6,508 bases of DNA from DASWYB01 sp036405195. GTDB taxonomy: Bacteria; Patescibacteriota; UBA1384; 2-12-FULL-50-11; DASWYB01. The position numbers were made by a program, and so were the translations under genes. The DNA is taken from NCBI GenBank assembly GCA_036405195.1, contig DASWYB010000053.1, positions 1 through 6,508 of the forward strand, read 5' to 3'. Positions 1 through 5,491 of this stretch are shown here, piece by piece (position 1 is the stretch's first letter; the number at the start of each line of letters is the position of its first letter). A model generated the notes under the pieces. It was not told the origin of the DNA. It was given only the letters and a program-made list of their open reading frames with translations, and ran no database searches.

Positions 1-1
1 C

Positions 2-331
2 GTTCATGGCGACTGGAAACACTCACAGCTTATCAAGTGTAACGAGACCTATTATATCTTTGACTTTGGCCGATCCTTCTGGGGACCATCTATCTTAGAC
101 TATGGTTACTACTTTAAAGACGATGCAGAAGGTGGGCTTGAGTACTTTTCTACTAATAAGACCCTTCTGCTAAAAGCGAAACTCGTTGCTCTAATTATGC
201 AACTCGAATGGTTTGTCCGTTGCCGGGAGAACTATATCTCCTATGATTACAACAAAGAGATCTCCGAGACTCAATCGAAGATGGAAGCCGTCACAGCGCT
301 TCTGAACAAAGAAGAAAGCACCCTATGCTAG
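2..331 (+). CDS. Aminoglycoside phosphotransferase (APH)-like kinase, C-terminal part, 5' end cut by window
   Basis: The reading frame is open from the window edge and gives 110 residues ending in TAG. It opens with Val-His-Gly-Asp, the catalytic-loop signature of APH/choline-kinase-fold small-molecule kinases, where the Asp is the catalytic base. About 15 residues later comes Ile-Phe-Asp-Phe-Gly, matching the metal-binding Asp motif. The position five residues after the catalytic Asp, normally a metal-binding Asn in this fold, is Gln here, which is unusual. The rest is helical and rich in Tyr, Trp and Lys, fitting the C-terminal helical lobe. The substrate cannot be told: the fold covers antibiotic, sugar, choline and homoserine kinases. 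The last bases overlap the start of the next gene (ATGCTAG), so the two are probably translationally coupled. Fold assignment is fairly sure, function is not. Confidence 0.7.
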   Translation, partial: VHGDWKHSQLIKCNETYYIFDFGRSFWGPSILDYGYYFKDDAEGGLEYFSTNKTLLLKAKLVALIMQLEWFVRCRENYISYDYNKEISETQSKMEAVTALLNKEESTLC

Positions 332-792
332 ACATAGAGAAAACAATCCGCGAATATCTGCCTCAAGTTGTTCACATGTCACTGGCAACGTGCCGAGACA
401 ATCACCCATGGGTATGCGAAGTACACTTTGCCTATGATGACGAGCTCAATCTGTATTTTCGCTCAACCCTAAACCGCCGACACAGCCAAGAGTTATTAGA
501 GAACCCATGTGTATCTGGAAATATAATCACCCAGCACTTCCTGAATCAAAAAGTTCGTGGTGTGTACTTTGAGGGTACCGCTAAATTGATTGAATCAGAC
601 GAGGAGTTAAATATCGCCTTCAATGCTATAAAAGAACGCCTACATCTAGATGAAGAAATTTTGGTAGACGCACATAAAGAAGATGGTCATAAATTCTTTA
701 AACTATCGGTCACCAACTTTTACCTCTTCGACAGTTACACCTCGAACCCAAGCCAAAAGTACCAATTAGAGTGGAGTAAAAGAGCCCTTTAG
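325..792 (+). CDS. YhbP-like pyridoxamine 5'-phosphate oxidase-family (FMN split-barrel) protein
   Basis: This 155-residue protein has the length and pattern of single-domain flavin split-barrel proteins. Residues 16-66 (His-Met-Ser-Leu-Ala-Thr... Trp-Val-Cys-Glu-Val-His-Phe-Ala-Tyr... Leu-Tyr-Phe-Arg-Ser... Arg-His-Ser-Gln) give the first barrel strands and the Arg-His-rich turn. Val-Arg-Gly-Val-Tyr-Phe-Glu-Gly-Thr-Ala (77-86) matches the Ile-Arg-Gly-Val-Gln-Phe-Lys-Gly strand of E. coli YhbP. Such proteins bind FMN, F420 or heme in some branches; the cofactor and substrate here are not predictable and many relatives are uncharacterised. The ATG lies inside the upstream kinase gene (7-base overlap) with a purine-rich GAAGAAAG as a probable ribosome site, so it shares that transcript. 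Its TAG overlaps the TAA of the convergent gene by four bases. Confidence 0.75.
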   Translation: MLDIEKTIREYLPQVVHMSLATCRDNHPWVCEVHFAYDDELNLYFRSTLNRRHSQELLENPCVSGNIITQHFLNQKVRGVYFEGTAKLIESDEELNIAFNAIKERLHLDEEILVDAHKEDGHKFFKLSVTNFYLFDSYTSNPSQKYQLEWSKRAL

Positions 793-1811
793 GATTGGGC
801 CGATTCAGTCTCTTCGCTCGAAGAATCTAATTGCTCGTGTGGAGCTGGAAAGTGCTCGGCCCACATTTCCTTTCTCGACTCCGAAGCAATTGATAATTCC
901 TCGATAATCTCTTTGAATGTTTTGGGGGCGGTGATCGTTTCACCTCGGTACGTTGTGGTAACCGACTCCCCGTCAAAGGAGATCTCGGAAGACTCTAGAA
1001 AGTCGCGGAACGAACCACCAAATTCTTGTAAGCTTTGAAGGTTAATCGGCTTTCCCATTGCCGCCATGGTCGTAAAATCACTGTAGAAATCATGCGTAAT
1101 ATTTACTGCGTAAAATGGCCGTGTTGGAAAGTGTTTTTTTGCAATCTCGTAAAAACGGTGCAAAAACTGAATATAGTTTTTTGCAAAATCTTCGGGCGTT
1201 AAGGCAATTTCACCTGGCGTGAGCTTTGTTGTGTCGACTCCGGGAAGTCGAGATTCTATCTCTTGAGCCAGGGCAGGGAATTCGCTTGCATCGCACATCC
1301 ACAGTTTACCAACTAATTCTTCGCTTCCTTGTAACTCGCCAAGGAGATAAACAAAACCGGAAAGAGCCTCGTTATCGGGGAGCGTTTCGTGATCATGACG
1401 GTAGCCAAGAAGCGTTTGAGGCTGAATACCAGTCACAATAATTTTCTTATCGCTCTCTTCTACCGTCTGCATAAATGTTTCACGATATTCTGAGTTGGGC
1501 GTACCGTCTTCACTTTTCACAGGTAAAAATTCAATGTCTGAATCCTCGGCCAACTCAGTGGCGAGCGTTTCCTCGTAGTGCCTTCTCGTTTCTTTGTTTC
1601 TAAATACAATTGAGGGAACTATGGTAATAACAGAACGATCAGGCAAAGTACGAATGTGCTCCGCTAATTCTCGGGCCGCTTCTTGTGCCGCCTCAGGTCC
1701 TTCTTGAGTTATTTCAAATTTATTATCTCGAGGAAGATGACGGGTGAGAGTGCTGTTAAACTCCCACTTTTCGGCTTCTTCAGGAGTATGAGATTCGTGC
1801 ATTTCGCCCAT
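789..1811 (-). CDS. Divergent histidine-phosphatase-superfamily-like protein
   Basis: This protein is 340 residues from the chosen ATG. Near the N terminus, Leu-Thr-Arg-His-Leu-Pro-Arg (RH at residues 24-25) followed by Ile-Thr-Gln-Glu-Gly-Pro-Glu-Ala-Ala (34-42) resembles the phosphate-binding Arg-His and the LTxxGxxQA helix of the branch-1 histidine phosphatase (phosphoglycerate mutase-like) fold. Asn-Ile-Thr-His-Asp (237-241) fits the second catalytic His strand. The middle (about 60-130) would be the SPxxRxxxT region but is poorly conserved. The C terminus is an acidic Ser/Glu tail. The start was moved from a TTG at 1829, which lies inside the GAGGAGA ribosome site, to ATG 1811, one base after the upstream stop. 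Tight coupling to the phosphohistidine-domain gene suggests a joint role. Family assignment is moderate; enzymatic activity is unproven. Confidence 0.6.
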   Translation of the reverse strand: MGEMHESHTPEEAEKWEFNSTLTRHLPRDNKFEITQEGPEAAQEAARELAEHIRTLPDRSVITIVPSIVFRNKETRRHYEETLATELAEDSDIEFLPVKSEDGTPNSEYRETFMQTVEESDKKIIVTGIQPQTLLGYRHDHETLPDNEALSGFVYLLGELQGSEELVGKLWMCDASEFPALAQEIESRLPGVDTTKLTPGEIALTPEDFAKNYIQFLHRFYEIAKKHFPTRPFYAVNITHDFYSDFTTMAAMGKPINLQSLQEFGGSFRDFLESSEISFDGESVTTTYRGETITAPKTFKEIIEELSIASESRKEMWAEHFPAPHEQLDSSSEETESAQS

Positions 1812-1812
1812 G

Positions 1813-2913
1813 TTATGCCGTCTCCTCAACCCGGGTAATAACCCCTTCGCGACCTAATGCCTCAAGAGAGACTCGTTCGCCTGTTTTTAAAATCTCGGTT
1901 GCATTGGCCACTCCAACAATACAAGGGATTTTCATCTCGCGCGCCACGATTGCCGCATGTGAGTTCAGCCCACCTTGATTGGTGATAATCGCCGAAGCTT
2001 TCTGGAGAACTGGCCAAAATTGGACCGTTGTATTTTCGGTAACTAAAATTTCACCCGTCTGCATAGCCTTGACATACTCGTCCACAGCTCGAAAATCAGA
2101 TCCATAATCCGCTAAAATAACTCGGACATTTCCTTCGACTTCACCCTTACTCGCCGTAATACCACGTAAGGTTTTGATATCTGATGCCTTAACCCGGAAT
2201 TCATCAACAATGAGAGCCGTAACTTCTGCACTTGGCTCAGTGACAACTCCATCAAAACCAAGCAATACATATGCATTTTTACGACGAGCGATACGGTTCA
2301 TATCTGGTTTTTTACCCGAAAACAACTCTTCCACTTCTTTGGTCGAGAAAAATTTAATATCCTGGTGCGTAATATCAAACTGATCCGCAATCTTTTCAGC
2401 CACCCGGTAAAATACGTTCAAACCGAGCATATGCAATACTTCACTGGAAGGGAACTTAATTTCACCGAGTCGTTTGAGACTCTTGGCAATAACTGGGTTT
2501 GTTTCTTGAGCAAGAAAAGCCGTATCGGTAAAGATAAACTCAGTTTTATCGTGATAGACCCAGCACTCTCTAAGGGTGGTAGTCACAAGCTGCCAATCCT
2601 CTACCGTAAGATCGTCTTCAGGAGTTTGGTACGTTTCGATGACTTTCTTAGCCCGGACTAAATATGCTTCCCAAGCCTTACAATTCTCGGCAAATTTTTC
2701 TTCATTGGCAAAAAGATCATACCCCTCTTGAAGTGTTTTCTCCATACCTACTTTCGAAATGAAACTGCGGAAAAAGTTATTTTCATACACCACCACAATT
2801 TCGTATTTGGAATATTGGGCCAAGAATTGCTCTGTAAACAAGTAACCGATTCCTTCAAAAGCAAAGAGAGGATGAAACTGATCGGCACGTAGCTGACTAA
2901 AATCTCTATTCAT
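1813..2913 (-). CDS. PEP-utilising enzyme swivelling (phosphohistidine) domain protein without an ATP-grasp domain
   Basis: From ATG 2913 the protein is 366 residues. The last 110 or so (about 250-361) are a PEP-utilising-enzyme mobile domain: Arg-Gly-Ile-Thr-Ala-Ser-Lys-Gly, then Gly-Glu-Ile-Leu-Val-Thr, then Thr-Asn-Gln-Gly-Gly-Leu-Asn-Ser-His-Ala-Ala-Ile-Val-Ala-Arg-Glu, with the phosphate-carrying His at residue 319, and Ile-Pro-Cys-Ile-Val-Gly-Val. In PEP synthase, PPDK and rifampin phosphotransferase this His shuttles phosphate between ATP-grasp and substrate domains. Here the N-terminal 250 residues show no recognisable ATP-grasp. They are helical and aromatic-rich, so the phosphate donor is unknown. 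A TTG at 2997 would add 28 residues but overlaps a -35-like element and lacks a well-spaced ribosome site. ATG 2913 has GGAGA ten bases upstream (2924-2928). The gene leads a two-gene unit with the histidine-phosphatase-like gene, separated by one base. Confidence 0.8.
   Translation of the reverse strand: MNRDFSQLRADQFHPLFAFEGIGYLFTEQFLAQYSKYEIVVVYENNFFRSFISKVGMEKTLQEGYDLFANEEKFAENCKAWEAYLVRAKKVIETYQTPEDDLTVEDWQLVTTTLRECWVYHDKTEFIFTDTAFLAQETNPVIAKSLKRLGEIKFPSSEVLHMLGLNVFYRVAEKIADQFDITHQDIKFFSTKEVEELFSGKKPDMNRIARRKNAYVLLGFDGVVTEPSAEVTALIVDEFRVKASDIKTLRGITASKGEVEGNVRVILADYGSDFRAVDEYVKAMQTGEILVTENTTVQFWPVLQKASAIITNQGGLNSHAAIVAREMKIPCIVGVANATEILKTGERVSLEALGREGVITRVEETA
1821..1827 (-). promoter_or_regulatory. 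Ribosome binding site that fixes the start at 1811
   Basis: On the minus strand GAGGAGA lies nine bases before ATG 1811. The alternative TTG at 1829 overlaps this Shine-Dalgarno sequence and has no good site of its own, so ATG 1811 is the better start. The site also codes for the last residues of the upstream gene. Confidence 0.65.
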
Positions 2914-2965
2914 TGAGTTTATGTCTCCATTTCTATAGCAAACCAGGTTACGGTGAATAATATAA

Positions 2966-2993
2966 ACTATATCATGTTCTTGAAGCGATTCAA
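2966..2993 (-). promoter_or_regulatory. Candidate sigma-70 promoter for the phosphohistidine-domain operon
   Basis: On the minus strand TTGAAT (2993-2988) and TATAGT (2971-2966) are separated by 16 bases and lie about 50 bases before ATG 2913. They are just downstream of the terminator of the previous minus-strand gene, where a promoter is needed. A weaker alternative is an extended -10 (TGCTATAG) closer to the start. Confidence 0.4.
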
Positions 2994-3030
2994 TCAAATA
3001 GAGTAGATCACTTTATTCCTATAATCTTTA

Positions 3031-3059
3031 TAAAAAAAGCGGCCCTAGGTAGGGCCGCT
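3031..3059 (-). terminator. Intrinsic terminator of the SAH-hydrolase-like gene, containing its stop codon
   Basis: On the minus strand AGCGGCCCTA, a short CC turn and TAGGGCCGCT form a perfect ten-base inverted repeat (3038-3059), followed at once by a run of seven T. The stop codon of the upstream gene is inside the stem/turn, so the last three or four codons double as the 5' arm. The plus strand has no T tract after the hairpin, so it acts only on minus-strand transcription. Confidence 0.9.
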
Positions 3060-4202
3060 CTCCACCATACCCGCAAGTTGGTGGATAACGTACTGAAAGT
3101 ACTGCTGCTCGGGAGCCACTGCATCGAGTACCGAAGCCATGAGCGTAGCGACGGTCAGCTCGATATGTTCCGGAGCTACCTCGTGGTAGTTGCCGCCAAA
3201 GGTAATCGGGAAGCCCCCGTTTACCAGACAGCGACCACCGCAATAGTAGTCCTCATGCACACTGCCCGCAACTCCCCGGCGGAAGTACGGCGCCGGAAAC
3301 TCTCGGTCTGACGATGAGACACTCACCAGAGAAACCTCTGGATGAAGCGTCGGGACAACGCTTTCGTCAAAGAGTGAGGTTCCGGTTGCTCCCACGATAA
3401 CATCGAACTCCTTCAGTCTGGAGTAAGCATCCGAAACCGACAGCACGCATCCTTTATTCCGCAGAAGCTGACACGCCCCGTAAGCGAGCGTCTTGCCTGG
3501 CGTAGCGTCCGCGGCGTAGACATTGTGTCCATCTCGCCAGAAACGGCCGGCCACGTTACGGCCGATAGTCCCAAGCCCCAAGACCAGAACCTTCGAAGCA
3601 CCTTTCTTGCGCGTCTTCATGTGAGAAAGAATTCGCTCATATGCATGTTCTGCGATATAGGGCGCTTCGTCGTACTGCTTGTAGTGGGTCCGGGCGATCG
3701 ACCGCACGGGATACTTCATTCCGGCCTTCTTGATTTTCGTATCCCCCGATGTCGTCTGTTCTACGCCCGCCATAGCACGGTGATACCAGCTCGGCAGCGT
3801 ATTACAAACTTCATGAAGAAGACCTCCATCGTCAAGCACCACAATCTTTCGATACGGCCACATGCCACGCCACCAGAGCTGCTTTCGCAGGTAATCGCGA
3901 ACATGTCTCCCGAACCAAGTATCGAACGGCTGATCCGGGTCGAAACTCTCGCTAAAGGGAGCAACCTTGCACCCATCCTGGTGGAGCTGCCGGACAATCT
4001 CGCGGTTGGCCGAGTAGTTTTTACCAATCAGGATACAGTTGCTCGGCTTAAGCCCAAGCCGGTAGAGCGACGTAACCATCTCGTACTGCGTGCCAAGTAA
4101 GTGCTGGCACGCAATGAGAAGTACGTTACTCATTGGTTTCCCTTCTCCATACAGCTCCGTGAGCCGATGCAGCAAAGGGTACTGCCAGTCTTTTTCTCGC
4201 AT
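3045..4202 (-). CDS. Divergent, shortened S-adenosylhomocysteine hydrolase-like NAD-binding protein
   Basis: This 385-residue protein follows the adenosylhomocysteinase plan but is shorter than the usual 430 or so. Residues 8-60 (Pro-Leu... Gly-Glu... Cys-Gln-His-Leu-Leu... Leu-Tyr-Arg-Leu-Gly-Leu) match the N-terminal substrate domain. Then come Asp-Asp-Gly-Gly (124-127), Gly-Val-Glu-Gln-Thr-Thr-Ser-Gly (146-153, compare GVSEETTTG), and Tyr-Lys-Gln-Tyr-Asp (174-178, compare KSKFD). A Rossmann motif Gly-Leu-Gly-Thr-Ile-Gly lies at 209-214, Gly-Ala-Thr-Gly at 271-274 and Cys-Leu-Val-Asn-Gly-Gly at 325-330. The conserved GHFD-type His region reads Ser-Ser-Ser-Asp, and the C-terminal NAD-clasping Lys/Tyr tail is missing. 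It is therefore probably not a standard SAH hydrolase; a related NAD-dependent reaction or a different nucleoside/thioether substrate is possible. The start ATG has GGAGA five bases upstream and its own promoter. Confidence 0.75.
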   Translation of the reverse strand: MREKDWQYPLLHRLTELYGEGKPMSNVLLIACQHLLGTQYEMVTSLYRLGLKPSNCILIGKNYSANREIVRQLHQDGCKVAPFSESFDPDQPFDTWFGRHVRDYLRKQLWWRGMWPYRKIVVLDDGGLLHEVCNTLPSWYHRAMAGVEQTTSGDTKIKKAGMKYPVRSIARTHYKQYDEAPYIAEHAYERILSHMKTRKKGASKVLVLGLGTIGRNVAGRFWRDGHNVYAADATPGKTLAYGACQLLRNKGCVLSVSDAYSRLKEFDVIVGATGTSLFDESVVPTLHPEVSLVSVSSSDREFPAPYFRRGVAGSVHEDYYCGGRCLVNGGFPITFGGNYHEVAPEHIELTVATLMASVLDAVAPEQQYFQYVIHQLAGMVESGPT

Positions 4203-4239
4203 ACACGTCTCCGTTACCCAATACCGATAACTGACGTAA

Positions 4240-4268
4240 TATATATCATAAAATGTTTAAAAAATCAA
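4240..4268 (-). promoter_or_regulatory. Sigma-70 promoter for the SAH-hydrolase-like gene
   Basis: On the minus strand TTGATT (4268-4263), a 17-base A/T-rich spacer and TATATA (4245-4240) give a near-consensus promoter. Predicted transcription begins near 4233, leaving a leader of about 30 bases with GGAGA before ATG 4202. Confidence 0.7.
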
Positions 4269-4286
4269 CCCATCACAGTTCATTAC

Positions 4287-4315
4287 TTGACTAGACGAAG
4301 AAATATAAGTATACT
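4287..4315 (+). promoter_or_regulatory. Sigma-70 promoter for the small membrane protein gene
   Basis: TTGACT (4287-4292), a 17-base spacer and TATACT (4310-4315) are a near-consensus promoter. Initiation is predicted near 4322, about 30 bases before the TTG start at 4354. Its -35 lies only 18 bases from the -35 of the opposite-facing promoter, so the two are back to back. Confidence 0.75.
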
Positions 4316-4353
4316 CTTTTTATCTGCTTCTATTCGACCTCGAGGCTACTGAC

Positions 4354-4662
4354 TTGAAACAAGGGAGCTTCAAAAACCAGACAAAAGTCTGGATGGCGAT
4401 CTCGGGAGCGTGCGGTTTTACGTTCTTTTGCATTGCCAATTTTACGCACCTGTTGCACGGCCTCACGTTGCTCGCTGCAGGAATTCAACTGGCCATTAAC
4501 ACGTTTGTGTTTTTCAGTTGGAAACGAGGATATCAGGAGGCGCAACGGCCGCTTCAAAAGCTCGTTGCACTCACTGGGACAATCTTTCCTGTTGTTATGG
4601 CTAGTATTACCATCTGCCGGGTCATAATCCCGGCCTTCGTCCGCCTCCTTGCCGCACCCTAG
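4354..4662 (+). CDS. Small hydrophobic membrane protein, unknown function
   Basis: This 102-residue protein was not recognised. It has a short basic N terminus, then hydrophobic stretches at about 12-30, 37-55 and 70-98, separated by a basic loop (Trp-Lys-Arg-Gly-Tyr... Gln-Arg-Pro-Leu-Gln-Lys, 56-69), so two or three membrane helices are likely. The start is TTG, with GAGG eight bases upstream. No in-frame ATG occurs before residue 14, and starting there would cut into the first helix. A strong promoter just upstream and a strong terminator hairpin through its stop codon support it as a real monocistronic gene. No catalytic motif is visible. Confidence 0.65.
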   Translation: MKQGSFKNQTKVWMAISGACGFTFFCIANFTHLLHGLTLLAAGIQLAINTFVFFSWKRGYQEAQRPLQKLVALTGTIFPVVMASITICRVIIPAFVRLLAAP

Positions 4663-4678
4663 CGGCCGGGAGGCGTTT
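4642..4678 (+). terminator. Terminator hairpin straddling the stop codon of the membrane protein gene
   Basis: The arms CGCCTCCTTGCCGC (4642-4655) and GCGGCCGGGAGGCG (4662-4675) pair over 14 positions with one mismatch and one G-T, around the loop ACCCTA, and are followed by TTT. The stop TAG spans the loop and the first base of the 3' arm. The T tract right after the stem is short, with a better run of six T about 17 bases later, so efficiency is uncertain. Confidence 0.6.
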
Positions 4679-4752
4679 CGCTATACAATTGTTTTTTAGT
4701 TTTTCCTTGTTCTCAGACTCTCCCCAACTAAACAATATTACAGGTTAATAGG

Positions 4753-4781
4753 TTGACAAACCTCCAATTTTATAGTATATT
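4753..4781 (+). promoter_or_regulatory. Sigma-70 promoter for the 143-residue unknown gene
   Basis: TTGACA (4753-4758), a 17-base spacer and TATATT (4776-4781) match consensus nearly perfectly. Initiation near 4788 gives a leader of about 34 bases to ATG 4822. The TTG that could be mistaken for a start codon at 4753 is the -35 element itself. Confidence 0.85.
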
Positions 4782-4821
4782 TCTTCTAGTTCTTCGACGG
4801 GAGAGAAGGAAAAGGTTCGAA

Positions 4822-5253
4822 ATGACAGAATCCGAAATATTCGAGAGAATCAAACCCACAAAGACTCTCTTTGAGCTCCTGATGGCGCTCCGAAAGATTG
4901 GGTCAATCACAGGGTCACAAACCGTCTCCTATGAAAGATTGATCCGACCGGTCATTGAGGCCGTAAAGACCGGCAATGTTAGCCGGATAACGCGCACTGG
5001 GGAGCTCAAGAGTAAGGTGGCGTGGCTAGCGCAACAGACCCACCGGCCGCTCGTCGACTGGTACCTGATCGCCCTCCTTTCCGAGGAGTCTCTGCCGGTA
5101 GCTTCTCCAACCAGCCTGATGGAGTGGTTCACCTGCGCAACCTCGGCCGCAGAGGCAGGCCTCACGGAAGGCCAACGCTACGGAGAAATCCCCCTGGTTC
5201 GACAGGTTGAAGACCTCCGCGACTCCATTATCGCGCTCACGGCCGAGCTATAA
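4822..5253 (+). CDS. Unrecognised 143-residue soluble protein
   Basis: No family is recognised. The protein begins Met-Thr-Glu-Ser-Glu-Ile-Phe and looks mostly helical and soluble, with amphipathic stretches at about 14-27, 38-50, 61-72, 77-88, 98-114 and 125-141. It has no signal peptide, membrane segment, Cys pair or obvious catalytic motif. An upstream TTG at 4753 would give 166 residues, but that TTG is the -35 hexamer of a near-perfect promoter. ATG 4822 has AAGGAAAAGG with about six bases of spacing, so it is preferred. The gene has its own promoter and a long terminator hairpin, so it is transcribed alone. Confidence 0.7.
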   Translation: MTESEIFERIKPTKTLFELLMALRKIGSITGSQTVSYERLIRPVIEAVKTGNVSRITRTGELKSKVAWLAQQTHRPLVDWYLIALLSEESLPVASPTSLMEWFTCATSAAEAGLTEGQRYGEIPLVRQVEDLRDSIIALTAEL

Positions 5254-5269
5254 GCTCACTTCACTCACG

Positions 5270-5316
5270 GCCTCTTGTTTCTCCTTCGGGAAACAAGAGG
5301 CTGTTTGCATTTTATT
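5270..5316 (+). terminator. Intrinsic terminator after the 143-residue gene
   Basis: GCCTCTTGTTTC (5270-5281) and GAAACAAGAGGC (5290-5301) form a perfect 12-base stem around TCCTTCGG, which contains a TTCG tetraloop core. A T-rich but interrupted stretch follows. It insulates the attenuator-controlled operon downstream. Confidence 0.85.
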
Positions 5317-5345
5317 AAAGTTCGAAGAGATATACATATTAGACC

Positions 5346-5374
5346 TTGACGAAGCACCGAATAAGAAATATACT
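5346..5374 (+). promoter_or_regulatory. Sigma-70 promoter of the leader peptide-GNAT operon
   Basis: TTGACG (5346-5351), a 17-base spacer and TATACT (5369-5374) are near consensus. The -10 ends eight bases before the ATG of the leader peptide, so the transcript is expected to begin at or within two or three bases of that AUG. Confidence 0.85.
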
Positions 5375-5382
5375 ATACACAT

Positions 5383-5445
5383 ATGAAACACACTCATATT
5401 TTTATGATTTCAAATCGCGCCGGAGATACGCCACGTAACCCGTAG
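5383..5445 (+). CDS. Regulatory leader peptide (20 residues) with ErmCL-like IFMIS motif
   Basis: ATG at 5383 opens 20 codons ending in TAG. The peptide starts MKHTHIFMIS and ends Arg-Asn-Pro-stop. Residues 6-10, Ile-Phe-Met-Ile-Ser, differ by one conservative change from Ile-Phe-Val-Ile-Ser at residues 6-10 of the ErmC leader peptide. In ErmCL, Ile6-Phe7-Val8-Ile9 is the macrolide-dependent ribosome-arrest motif. There is no Shine-Dalgarno sequence, and the promoter places transcription start almost on the AUG, so translation is probably leaderless. The stop codon sits inside a segment able to pair with the downstream terminator hairpin. It has no run of one amino acid, so a biosynthetic attenuator is unlikely. 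A ribosome halted near codon 9 would leave the pairing segment free; one reaching the stop would cover it. That the frame is translated is inferred from this arrangement. Confidence 0.7.
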   Translation: MKHTHIFMISNRAGDTPRNP

Positions 5446-5491
5446 GTTGGTTTTTCGTATACGATCAGTATGCAAGAGACGAGCCTACGGG
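5439..5491 (+). promoter_or_regulatory. Antiterminator pairing between leader-peptide end and terminator tip
   Basis: CCCGTAGGTT (5439-5448) can pair with AGCCTACGGG (5482-5491) over ten positions with one G-T. The second segment is the upper part of the terminator hairpin, so the structures exclude each other. Between them a six-pair hairpin (GTATAC 5457-5462 with GTATGC 5468-5473, one wobble) brings the strands together. The first segment contains the leader peptide's TAG, so a terminating ribosome would hide it. Confidence 0.7.

Noticed and set aside
784..832. Bidirectional terminator between the convergent genes
   Set aside because: Short inverted repeats (GCCC/GGGC and CTTCG/CGAAG) are present, but neither strand has a following T tract, so I do not call a terminator.
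3525..4100. A 191-codon open frame on the plus strand opposite the SAH-hydrolase-like gene
   Set aside because: It is antisense to a gene with clear family motifs, promoter and terminator; its translation has no recognisable domain and it has no promoter of its own.
5383..5445. Amino-acid biosynthesis attenuator (for example histidine)
   Set aside because: The peptide has only two His codons and no run of any amino acid, and the downstream genes are acetyltransferases, not biosynthetic enzymes.
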